In this document: one piece after another, positions 34,690-44,905 of the stretch | How the letters are laid out: every line of letters starts with the position of its first letter | Position numbering within the stretch: position 1 is the stretch's first letter | Notes under the pieces: model-generated | What the model was told of the DNA's origin: nothing | Database searches by the model: none | The model's input: only the letters and a program-made list of their open reading frames with translations | Program-made: the position numbers and the translations under genes | DNA from: Diabrotica undecimpunctata | Taxonomy: Eukaryota; Arthropoda; Insecta; Coleoptera; Chrysomelidae | Reading direction: 5' to 3' | DNA: 64,000 nucleotides | Assembly: GCF_040954645.1 (NCBI RefSeq) | Contig: NC_092809.1 | Location: forward strand, 67,642,141 to 67,706,140

Positions 34690-34990
34690 GCTTGATTATT
34701 ATTATCTGGTATTCTGAAAATGTTGACAGTTTTTCCTGGTCTGATCTTCCTCAACTAACGTCATCTTTCTTAATTTGTGGGTTGTGTTGTTCAGGTCTCT
34801 TTAAGTGTTTTTGTTGGTATCCATACTGAATGATCTTCTTTAGACAATGTACTAATGTAGTGTTCAAATGTGGCATTGCGTGCGTCATGTAGCGCTGATC
34901 TTAATTGTCTGATTAGTCGATTATATTTGTGTTCGTCATTAAGATTTCGGCTTCTTGGTCATCTAACTCTTGCTCTTCATTTTTCGACTA
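34690..34990 (-). pseudogene. Jockey-like LINE fragment (linker before RT)
   Basis: One minus-strand frame reads NRLIRQLRSALHDARNATFE followed by HYISTLSKEDHSVWIPTKTLKR. In Jockey-clade LINEs this segment joins the endonuclease to the reverse transcriptase. No RT follows. Confidence 0.7.
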
Positions 34991-35203
34991 TTAGTTGTAT
35001 AATATAATTCGGAGTGTTACTTGTGTTTTCTTGATTTGGAATTGTTAATCGTGTAGCTCCATATGAAATAGTAAAAGATGAAAACGGCAGCATATTCATG
35101 CATAAAAAAAGGAAACGCGATAAAGATATCTGAAACAACTGTTTTATGTTATAAGAGATGAAATAGTCCGAAATTGCCAGGTGAACAGGGTACTATAAAG
35201 AGG

Positions 35204-35330
35204 AAGTAGAATTAGCTATGAAACAGCTTAAATGGGGAAAAGAAGTAAGCTTAGACCAAATACCAGCAGGAATTATTCAACTGGGGAAAAAATTAAACGG
35301 ATAACAATATTCACTCCATTTACAGAAAAG
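35204..35330 (+). pseudogene. Endonuclease/RT-type LINE fragment (RT entry)
   Basis: The forward frame reads EVELAMKQLKWGKEVSLDQI with PAGIIQLGKK, matching the RT entry motif (live relatives have GKAPGPDQIPAELIK). About 40 codons only. Confidence 0.65.
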
Positions 35331-35904
35331 GGGGTGACCCGCAAAAATTTTAAGAACTTCTTTAATAGCCTCCAGTCAACAATTTCCTAATCATGTTTAA
35401 AAAACGTATGGAATGCACTGTATATACTAACCCAAACCGTCAACATACTTGTTGTTGCAGTTATGTATTACGATCAACTTAAAGGTTATGCACGACTCCC
35501 CTTGCATAGGTACACAGGCATGCACCCGTGCGGGAGAAAAAAGATTTGTCATAACGTTACATTATGTCACATTTTAACGTTGATTATTTTATGGTCCCCT
35601 TTGGATTATAAAACGAATGATCGACTTTTTCTCGCACAGATCCCGCCTATGTAACTTTACAAAGCGAGTCGTTTGCTGGGTATTAAAGAAACGTCTATGG
35701 CCATCATATAATTTGACGCTATTTCACGTTCTACGACGCATTCCACGTTTGACACACTGTCTTGTTTAGTTTTCTGTCATTTTATTTGTTAAATCCTATC
35801 TCATTCTCGTCACAGCGTCAAGGAGCAGTAAATGTGTGCAGTGAACGGGAGGAATATGTTTAACAGTGAACGTTGGAGATTTTTCGAGTCTTTCATATTT
35901 TCTT
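35331..35904. other. Unclassified stretch
   Basis: No gene seen. The base composition is a little more balanced than the surroundings at 35450-35660. I could not assign it to a repeat family. Confidence 0.35.
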
Positions 35905-36215
35905 CTTTGAGTGCCTCTCCTATCGGAGATTGGATATCATTAGGGCGATTCTAATTTTATTTACTGCTGTTTTGAATAACTCACTCATCACTAACTCATC
36001 AGGTGGCCAAAGTGTTTAAGTTTTCTCTTTTTTATATTCAGTATAACTTCTGGATCGTTATGTATTCTACGTATTACCCCTTCATTTGTAATTTTATCCA
36101 CTCAACTTATTTTTAGTATACGGCAGTAGCACCACATCTCAAAGCTTTCAAGATTTGTAACATTCTTCTGTTTAAGGGTCCATGCCTCAACACCGTAAAG
36201 CTAAGTACTGAATAC
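35905..36215 (-). pseudogene. LINE 3'-end fragment (endonuclease/RT type)
   Basis: The plus strand starts TTTTCTTCTTTGAGTGCC...TATCGGAGATTGG, a typical antisense 3' end. Minus-strand coding remnants follow near 36115-36205, with an LN-x-FESFEMWCYCRI-like sense comparable to the KLEVFEMWCLRRMLR segment of the copy at 62205-63002. Degenerate. Confidence 0.6.
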
Positions 36216-36401
36216 ATACTAAGTAGTTAACTAAAAGTGGACGTATGCAAAGAGATGTATGACGTAATCGTATGGTATTCGCTAAATCCTGTCACGTAAT
36301 ATGCCACATACCTCTGTGCGTAAATTCGTTTTATTGCTGCCAGTTTAAGGTGTTATTAGATGCAGCCATGTTGAATTTCTCTCCACTATCGTATTATCTT
36401 C

Positions 36402-37360
36402 GTTAAATCCTATCATTTTAGGCTCCATATATCCTGATTAGACCTATAGGACCCGAGATACGCAACTAATGCTCTTTTGACATAACATATATAGGAGCAA
36501 AGATATATACCTAAGGTCCTTTTGACGTGTTGATGTATTTGATTTCTACGTCGTAGTATTCTATTGGTTAAATGTTACCATTTGAGGTACTGTACGTCAC
36601 GATTGGACTAATAGGACCGCAGATACATAACTAAGGCCCTTTTGATAAGCTGATGTATTTTATTTTTCTATCTTATTGTATTCGATTGGTTAAATCCTAT
36701 CATTTGAGGTACTGTACGTCACGATTGGGCTAATAAAAACGAAGATACGTAACTAAGGCCCTTTTAATATTTTGCTGTATTTGATTTCTATCTCATTGTA
36801 TTCTATTAGTTAAATTCTATCATTTGAGGTATCGTACGTCACGATTGGACTAATAGAACCGAAGATACATAACTAAGGCTATTTTGACATGCTACTTTAT
36901 TTAATTTTTATACCTCATTGTATTTTATTTGTTAAATCCTTTCATTTGAGGTACTGTACGTCATGATTGGACTAATAGAACTAAAGATACACAACTAAGG
37001 CCCTTTTGACATTGTTCTGTATTTGATTTTTGTATCCCATTGTATTCTTTATGTTAAATCCTATCATTAGAGGTACTATACGTCACGATTGGACTAATAG
37101 GACCGAAGATACGTGACTACGGCCCTTTTGACATGTTGCTGTATTTAATTTTTTTATTTCATTGTTTTCAATTCGTTAAATCCTGTCATTTGAGATACTG
37201 TACGTCACGATTGGACTTATAGAAACGAAGATATATAATTAAGGCCGTTTTGACATGCTGCTATATTTGATTTTTCTGTCTTATTGTATTTTATTGGTTA
37301 AATCCTATCATTTGAGGTGCTGTACGTCGCGACTGGACCAATTGGAGCGAAGATACCATA
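36402..37360. repeat. Satellite-like tandem array, 122-bp unit, about 8 copies
   Basis: Units begin GTTAAAT(C/G)...ATCATTTGAGG at 36567, 36689, 36809, 36931, 37053, 37175 and 37297, with spacings of 120-122 bp. A more diverged first unit starts at 36402 with an insertion. Each unit shares GTACTGTACGTCACGATTGG, a (G)GACTAATAGNACCGAAGATAC block and CTAAGGCCCTTTTGACAT. Units are roughly 85% alike by eye. No coding frame runs through them. Confidence 0.93.
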
Positions 37361-37773
37361 GGTAGTTGCAATATATCATATCCCGTTACTTTTAACCAAC
37401 CATGATGCCAGAATGATTTGTGGATGAAAAGAATATATATATATATTCTTAAATTTACTATTTCATTGTGGGTAATATTATATTCAACAGCGATGCCAAA
37501 TTTCTGATGCTAAAATGATTGATAATGAAAGTGGGATATACATTTTCATGTATATAATGGCAGCGAGTAAACGGTAAAACCATGAACTAAATATATATAA
37601 TATTTTCACTGTACCATCATTTTAGACTCAAACATTTTCTGGAATAAACTTGTATAACTCAGTAAGGGATAAAAAGAGAAAGCGGATATTTTAAAATATC
37701 AACACGGTATCAACACTCTAATCAATGAGATGGTTAAAATTCTTGTAACAAGTACAGGAAAAAAGTTATTAAG

Positions 37774-37817
37774 GTCTTGTAAAGTAGCGTCGATATACAG
37801 ATGCTACTTTGCAAGAC
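37774..37817. repeat. 15-bp stem hairpin
   Basis: GTCTTGTAAAGTAGC (37774-37788) pairs with GCTACTTTGCAAGAC (37803-37817) with a single G.T wobble and a 14-base loop. It lies 80 bp outside the transposon at 37901. Function unknown. Confidence 0.6.
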
Positions 37818-37866
37818 GATGCTAAATTGATGGTAAAAGCATAATGTATCGATGCGAAAATGATAG

Positions 37867-37873
<7 letters not shown>

Positions 37874-37900
<27 letters not shown>
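37874..37900. repeat. (TA)n tract at the left end of the 5.8-kb transposon
   Basis: The AT run ends at the CGACGG terminus of the transposon; its counterpart begins at 43711. Confidence 0.9.
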
Positions 37901-37902
<2 letters not shown>

Positions 37903-37940
37903 ACGGCTGAAAGGCAAAAATGACCAAGCGACATTTGGCT
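37901..37940 (+). repeat. Left terminal inverted repeat of the 5.8-kb transposon
   Basis: Starts CGACGGCTGAAAGGCAAAAA and then TGACCAAGCGAC. It matches the reverse complement of 43671-43710 at roughly 33 of 40 positions by eye. Confidence 0.85.
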
Positions 37941-39231
37941 AACTTTACAGTAGAGCGGTTTAAAGTTTGAAAATTTTGAAAAAAATTCATAAAACCTGAT
38001 TTAGTGGTTATATTTGCATAATTCCAACGAACTTTAAATGCAGTTTAGATACTTTATAAACTGCCCTTTGTAGACTATCTATTTTTTTAATAGTTTATGA
38101 AATAGTGTCGGTTAGTAATATTTTCTGCTAAATCGCAACCAGTAAAAAGTTACCAACCGACTATATTTTTGTACCTTCAACTGGAAAAAAATACTGAAGG
38201 TGACTAATTTTTATTATCGGAACCTAGTAAAATTGACTAAACTTGATACACGTTTGACTGTATTTTCGGAAATAAGACCTATCCGAAAATCATTCATGTT
38301 TTGTAACGAGTAAGATGGTTCAACTAGAAAACTAAAAAGTATAATATACAAGCAATTATTATATTACTAACAGATCTTACTTTTAATCGCGTCGTCTTTA
38401 TCTATACGACATGCATGTATAATAAATTTCTCATTCGAAATATTACTGATTTCTAGGCATACTTACCACTTTGCAAATGTTAAGATATTAAGTAAATAAT
38501 ACCATTGACCTATTTATACAACAGTAAAATGATACTTTAAGGTGACGATTCAGCAGTGTGTATTTCCCAGATTTATTTATGACTTCTGGTTTTAATAATC
38601 CTTACTCGACATAACCCATTGAAAGATAAAAAACTGTGAGAACGAAATTTATTAATTAGTATGTGAAACTGAAGATAACGTCAGCAAATTTGTGGAATGT
38701 TTTTATTGAATGGATTTTATAATCAAACAAAATCTATAATTTGAAGCTATTTATAGACAAAGCCAAAAATATACAGGGTAAACTTTTTCTTTAAATTTAA
38801 ACAATAAAATTTTCAGAGTTCTATAAGTAGGAAGCTGGTCTATAAGAGGTTAAGAAGGAAGTAAATAAAATAAAATAATTTATTTTTTTAGTAGTTTATT
38901 GAAATATATATTGTACCCAGCAATTAAAAAGATAAATCTAATGTAAAAATACAAATAAAAAATGGATATTACAATTATTTTTAAGTTTGAAGTCACAATT
39001 TTCAGTGGTATCTTAGATTCTATAAATGATCAAAATTAACCGTGGATAAAGAATAGTATCTAATAAGGTTTTTAATTAGTTACATTAGAACTACGTATGA
39101 AAGACACATTTAAACATCATATCTATTTTCATTTAAACATTTAAACATTTTTCATTTAAAACAAAAAATTTTTCATTTAAACATTTAAACATCATATCTA
39201 TTATCAGAACATTCTTGAATTTTTTAAAAAG
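37941..39231 (-). other. 3' untranslated part of the 5.8-kb transposon
   Basis: Non-coding. It contains a degenerate sub-terminal motif ACCAACCGAC at 38152-38161. At 39116-39203 there are short repeats: CATCATATCTATT twice and TTTTTCATTTAAA/CATTTAAACATTTAAACAT several times. No other gene is visible. Confidence 0.55.
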
Positions 39232-41633
39232 TTACAATAAGTTTTGAGCATCATCAGGTTCAACGTCTTCGATATCTGATTCTGGTAAAGTATCTTTTAT
39301 ATTTTCGGAATAAGGTAGATCAGTGAATTCGTTCTGGAAATGCCCGGGAATCACTTTTTCTTTACAAAGTTTAATGAGATCGTTATATTTGGCCTTTGTT
39401 ATCGGTAGCCGTGATTGATAGCATGCCATTAGAGGTACTTTGGTCCTCGATTGTAATTCAACCTTACTCGATTGAGCAGATTTATTCATTTATTCATTGA
39501 ATATTTTACTGTAACATTCAAGGGATCGCTTTTTTTAAAAGTTACTATTCTTATTTTACTGATTTTCCCAGTGAGATTACCTTTAAAGTACTTGTCAGAC
39601 ATAGAATCCCACTTATAAAAATCTTCAAAAGTGAGTTTTTCAACGTTATAAGGAAAGGGATCCTTTCGTGCTGTGCTGAACACTGTATACCATTGAGATG
39701 GTGTGTAAATAATAGTATTCTTTAGGTTTGCTTCAATGACAGCATGGACACTGTCTACTGGCATATACGTGTGGCCTGTAAGTAAGTAATTGATATGAAT
39801 TGTTTCTAAATTTTTACACTGTTGCAAAGTGGAGTGTAACATTGTCAAAACCACCCGATTCCGATTTTGTCCAGGGCAACAATCGCAATAAAGAAGTAAA
39901 TTTTTGATGTTACCCCTTTGGTCAACCTTCATAATGTACCTATTGAGAATGGTGGATATCTCGTTCGCACCCCTTTTGCCGTGACTTTCATCCCAGTAAT
40001 AACAAAAAACTTCTCGCGTTCCGTTTTCATAAAAGCATAAATTATACACTGCCAATTTTCGTGAATAATATAAGAGCATTGAATCACCATGTGGAGTGTT
40101 TAAGACTTTCTCCAAATCAAAACTCACACAAAGTGTATTAGGGTCTGTTTTGTGTATGTTTTTGTGTGTAGAAAAGCGGTTGTAACTCTCATTTTTCTCA
40201 ACTTCATGGTCAGATTTTTCTTTTGCCTTTATTGGGTCTGAAATATTTTCCTGTTCGAATTTTAAGCACTTTAAACATTTATCTTTTTTGGGAATATGGA
40301 ATCCTATATTAAACTCCTCAGTAAATATTCTACGATATACCCTCTCACTTACAAAATCGGTACCATTTTCTTCTGATTGTTTTTTGTATGTTCGGTAGAG
40401 ATTAGTAATATTTTTATGTTCGTGTGATAAATACACTCTTGTAGAATCGTGTCGACAATAATGAGATGGTACTGCTGGTAAACTTTTGATGAAGTTGTAC
40501 ACTGATTGTATGGTAGCTGGTTTCGTTTTATTCGGAGGTAGGTGTTTTCCACGTAAATCCTTTTTTGCGCAACCCCAAGTAGAGTTCTTAACAGTGTGGT
40601 AAATAGATTTTGACGATATGTTTAGCGTGGCCGATAAGAATTGCAAGCAAACAACTCTTCTTCCTTCTCCTTCATTTATATGATACTTATAGGTTGCTTC
40701 TCGTTTAACAGTATCGGTCCGTTTACGTTTAATATCTTTTTTTTGACTTACTCTAACTAACCAATCTCTTCGACGATTAGCACAGAGTCCCCAAAAATGA
40801 TCAAATACTTTTTGTCTTTTTTCAGTATCTATATTTTCACAGTTGTTTCCGCATCTTTTCCCAATGCAAGGGTTTGGTTCAACAGATTTGGGTTCAATAA
40901 TCTTGCCATCTTTTCGTTCATATTGTTGTCCGGATGCTCTTTTCTGTGAAAGCTCTTTTCTCGAATTTTTTTTTTTCATTCTGAAACCCTTTTCTACTAC
41001 CGTATCTTCATGAATGTCAGTAAAACTATTGTTGCACACTTTTGGTTTACATTTAGACTTAGTTTTCTTTGTTTTTCGTGTATTTGGCGATACCTCATCA
41101 TCAGAAGAAAATGTGACTCCTGACCATTCTTCTGAATTTGAACTTTCACCACAATCAACAAATGTAGAAAAATCGTCATCCGATAGATAATCAATATACA
41201 TTTTATCAGATTTGAACTTACGTTTACGACCGGTTTTAGACTTAATACACTCAGATCCACCAGCCTGAAAATCTCCAATTGTTGTAGAGTTAGTAGATTC
41301 AGCACTTATTTGAACATTAGGAAAAGTATTCATTTCTGACATATCTAATATACCTTTAGGGTTATTGTCTGTTGGCTCATTTTCTGGAATTCCAATTTGA
41401 ACTAGCGAATAATCATCTGGTGGAGCTCCCTTCTGATCTTCGTGTTGATTTTCAGTTACAAGTTCTAGAACAGGCCCAGATGGTCCAGCGAATACCTCAT
41501 CTATCAAAAAATTTTCAGTTATTGGACCAATGATATCGATTTTATCGTCAGCTGTAGGACTCCCAGTTAACGTCATTGAAAGATTATCGTCAGATACGGT
41601 CTCACTCTGAAAATAAAATCGTAATTAGTTATG

Positions 41634-42119
41634 CAGGGTGTTTCTTTGGGAAAGTAACATTACGTTAACTGAAGAAAAAGGACACTTAGGCGGTCTCAAA
41701 AATACCATACTTAATTGGTCTGACTTCATTAATAACAAAGATACCGATTGTTTTATCTATTTTGTCATTTTCTTGTTTGGTTCATGACTTTTTAACCACA
41801 GTGTATATTTAATTTAATGTACAGGGTGTTGTTTTTGGATCGAAACATTTTTTCAATATTTTTTAATCCGGACCTGGATTTTTTACAATTGTAAATAAGT
41901 TAATTGATTGTACTCATTAAAGAATATTTGCGTGCCAAATATAAAATAAATATACAGTGTGATTAAGAAGTTATGGACCAAACAAGAAAATGGCAAGATA
42001 GATAAAACACTCAGTATCTTTGTTATGTCAGTAATGAAGTCAGACCCATTAAGCATGGTATTTTTGAGACCGCATCTTTCTACAGTTAACGTATGTTATT
42101 TTCCCAATGAAACACCCTG
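41634..42119. mobile_element. 486-bp MITE with long inverted repeats in the transposase intron
   Basis: It begins CAGGGTGTTTCTTTGGGAAA and ends as its mirror, ...TTTCCCAATGAAACACCCTG. The arms pair for about 180-200 bp with indels (shared GGTCTCAAAAATACCAT and TCTGACTTCATTA). It is flanked by TATG at 41630-41633 and 42120-42123. It lies 24 bp upstream of the exon-2 acceptor, so it must be spliced out with the intron. No coding capacity. Confidence 0.85.
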
Positions 42120-42154
42120 TATGTAGTTAGTAACCAATAAAAAAGATCAAATAC

Positions 42155-42790
42155 ATGATAATAACTAAGAAAACAAACATACAACCGAGCATACATTTGG
42201 AAAATATACTGATAGAAAGGGTTGATAAACACAAATACTTAGGTACCTGTATTTCGGAAAAAAATGATCAAACAAAAGAAATAAGGAGCAGGATAGACAT
42301 AGCAAGAAATGCATTTGTAAAAATTAAAACAGTTTTCTGCAACAAAGACCTTAGCTTAGAACTGGGACTAAGAGCTTTGAGATGCTACGTGTTTTCGATA
42401 CTGCAATATAGACTTGAAAGCTGGACATTAAACCAAGAACACATAAATAAGCTAGAGTCATCTGAAATGTCGTGTTACCGAAGGATGCTTAGATTAGCAT
42501 GGACATAGAAAAAAGAATGCGAAATAATAAACACAATAAAAATAAGAAAGTTACAATATCTATGGCACACAATATGAGGAGAAAGTGATATGAAATACTA
42601 AGACTGAAATACAGGGAAACATAAGAGGCGGAATGAGTATAAGAAGAAGGAGAGTGGCATGGTTGAAGAATTTAAGTGACTGGTTTAAATGCAGTTCTAT
42701 ATAACTCTTCAGAGCAGCGGTCGATATAGTAAAGATAGCGATGATGATATCCAACCTCAGATTAGGATATGGCACTTAAAGAAGAAGTTA
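42155..42790 (+). pseudogene. Endonuclease/RT-type LINE 3' end inside the intron
   Basis: The forward frame has VDKHKYLGTCISEKNDQTKE, then EIRSRIDIARNAFVKIKTVF, then LRALRCYVFSILQYRLESWT and ESSEMSCYRRMLRLAW. A stop follows, and then a C-terminal RRRVAWLKNLSDWFKCSS block and an AAAGAAGAAG tail near 42777. It is 5' truncated and antisense to the host transposase gene. Confidence 0.8.
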
Positions 42791-43670
42791 GTAACACCAA
42801 ACACTAATATAGTATTAGAAACACTAAAATATAATAAACACATGTACTTACCGAAGGTAAACCTTTGGTAGATGTCCCTGCGCTTGCCAAAGCTAGGTTT
42901 AGGATATTATGTGTCCGTTTTTTACTCTCCATTATAAATATGAAGAAAACAACACTGTTGATTCCAAAATATAATTGCTTATTAATTTCTTTATTCCAAA
43001 GTTCTAAGATTTAGTAATACCCAATCGTAAAAAATATCGATTTTAACTGTTGCACAATTCGAAGCACACTGATGGGTATTCTGTTATCTATAAATCAAAC
43101 TATGGTTTGGAGCCCGTCTAAACGGCGCAGCGAAACAGTGCAGAAAAAATGTTATTACATCTAAGCAAAAAAAACATAAAAAAACGGCAGGTAAAATATT
43201 ACCAAGCGACAACTTCGACCTATTTTCGGTAGAAAGAAAGATCTATTCATCTTGTTTAAGAAAGTTACATCTCGATATAATTAACTAAATAAAAAATGTT
43301 ATTCAATTAGTGTGCGAAAAAAAGTAATAAGTGATAAAAAAAATATTTTTGGGTCGAGTAAAATTTCTTAAGCAAATTAAAACTTTAGATATTGTTTGTA
43401 AAAAATCACTAGGCGCCCAAACATTTAAAATGAAATCTAATAAAAACTTACTAATTGTAAATGATTAAAATGGAAGAGGTACCAAATGAAAAAAACAAAA
43501 AGTTGTTCTTAAATTTACAAAATTCTAGTCGCTTGGTCGCCGAAAATTGTTAAAAATGTCGATTATTTTAAGTTACCAAGCGACAAAAAATTCATCGTAG
43601 CCACATGAGGATAGAACCAATCGACGCAGAAAAATTTTCTGATTCCAATGATATATATAACTCAATATCG

Positions 43671-43707
43671 CCCAAATTGGCGTTTGGTAACTTTTGCCTT
43701 TCAACCG

Positions 43708-43710
<3 letters not shown>
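43671..43710 (-). repeat. Right terminal inverted repeat of the 5.8-kb transposon
   Basis: The plus strand ends ...GGTAACTTTTGCCTTTCAACCGTCG at 43710, then (TA)n. It is the inverted partner of 37901-37940. Confidence 0.85.

Positions 43711-43767
<57 letters not shown>
43711..43767. repeat. (TA)n tract at the right end of the 5.8-kb transposon
   Basis: An AT dinucleotide run following the CCGTCG terminus. Confidence 0.95.
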
Positions 43768-43770
<3 letters not shown>

Positions 43771-44905
43771 TTTTAGTGTCTATGTTGATATAATTCATTG
43801 GATTCAGAAGATCCTGACTGGATATAGTCATAAAATCTTAAATGAATTTATTTTGTTTTCCATACTTTTCCTGACCTTTATATAGGTAACTCCATCTCAA
43901 CTCAAATTCTCATTTTATTAAATTTTATGAAACTCTAAAAAACAATAGTTTCCAAACTTTTTATTCTTTTTTATTTTTTATTTAATATCTGAAAAAGTTA
44001 CAAAGCCCTATTTTATGTATTTTACGTAATCAAAGCGAAATAAAGCAAATAAAACTTTTTGAATTACTTCAGCTTAAAATCGAATAAAACTGAAAACTTG
44101 TCGTTTTTCTTTGTTAGATACCAAAGATTTAATAGCCAATGAAATTTTATTGCGTTTAGCTTTCAAGAATTGAGTAAAGAAAACAAATTTAAAAAGAAAG
44201 TCGCTCTTGATAAATGGCAAATAAATACTGACTCCGTGTGGGCATTCACAATAATTCTAAATAATACTTTATCAGAGATTACAAGTCGACAGATTTCGGA
44301 TTTATGAGAAATTCGAAGCCGCACCAAGCAAGAATAAATATATACAAAGCTCTTACATATATTTTTATTCCAAATGAAGAAGAGTGATGGAATGTGCTGG
44401 TCTTTGGCGATAAAACTTTTATGCATTTCTGTGGAATATCGGTTGTAATAAAAATAAATCGATAAAAATAAATTAGTACTTTTTATTGCTTCTATAGGAT
44501 CGTAAGCCTATAGAAATTGATTTTAGAAAAATATTCGATACCTAACTTTAACAGTTACGTATTCCCTGTTCACAAATTGTTGAGAGCACGAAATATGCCT
44601 TAAACTCATAAAACGGTTGTAAATCATAGGCGTTCCTAAGGTGTTTATTCATTAAATAATAATATAATGTTTTAATACTGTCATATATATTATTGATAAT
44701 AATTTAATACTAATATATTTAGCAAAAAAACAATTAAAACTTTCACGACTAGTGTTGGTTATTATATTATATTAATAAAAATAAGAATTTAACTAAGAAT
44801 ATTTCTTTTGCGAATTAAATGCAGTGCGTGAGTGATTTTTTATTCCATATACCTACGAACATATACGTACCTTTCGCTCGTGCTCGTTTTGTTGGATTGT
44901 TTGTG
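43768..44905. other. AT-rich stretch, no gene seen
   Basis: No domain match on either strand. The right part may hold the 5' end of the DD82E-type transposon, but no terminal inverted repeat was found. Confidence 0.4.

Larger units (their letters stand above)
39232..42932 (-). pseudogene. Two-exon transposase-like protein with a C-terminal frameshift
   Basis: Exon 1 (42852-42932) has 27 codons from ATG and ends at a CCTTCG|GTAAGT donor. Exon 2 starts at 41606 after a TTTATTTTCAG acceptor; both are phase 0. Exon 2 runs to a stop at 39486. Within the 696 codons counted from the ATG at 41576: an acidic N-terminus, basic nuclear-signal-like runs (115-124, 167-178), a CIGKRCGNNC cysteine motif (237-246), a helical region with KSIYHTVK (323-330), a CLKC motif (434-437), then a probable DDE core with D487 (VSFDLEK), D565 (YCDCCPGQNRN) and E615 (DSVHAVIE). 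The stop at 39486 comes from an 8-bp tandem duplication (ATGAATAA twice). The following frame, 39232-39489, holds the expected C-terminus (KYNDLIKLCKEKVIPGHFQ). The gene is otherwise intact. The family is common in insect genomes; I recall it as DUF7869/Sola-like, not certain. Confidence 0.8.
37901..43710 (-). mobile_element. 5.8-kb DNA transposon with TIRs and a spliced transposase (Sola-like or DUF7869-type)
   Basis: Both ends read inward as CGACGG(C/T)TGAAAGGCAAAA and then A/GT-G/T-ACCAA-G/A-CG, about 40 bp of imperfect terminal inverted repeat. Both lie in (TA)n, so the target duplication is hidden. The motif ACCAAGCGAC recurs near the ends at 37923-37932, 43201-43210, 43528-43537 (reverse) and 43575-43584, like sub-terminal transposase binding sites. 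A single transposase gene on the minus strand fills the interior. Its intron carries a MITE and a LINE fragment. The superfamily assignment is tentative. Confidence 0.8.

Noticed and set aside
36402..37360. CRISPR-like regular repeats
   Set aside because: Repeats are contiguous 122-bp units without unique spacers and the context is eukaryotic; it is a tandem satellite.
37774..37817. Hairpin considered as a microRNA precursor
   Set aside because: A 15-bp stem is too short for an insect pre-miRNA.
43592..43831. Open frames of alternating Tyr-Ile around (TA)n tracts (also 54592-55058, 59386-59631, 61839-62288, 62898-63206)
   Set aside because: They are translations of AT dinucleotide repeats.
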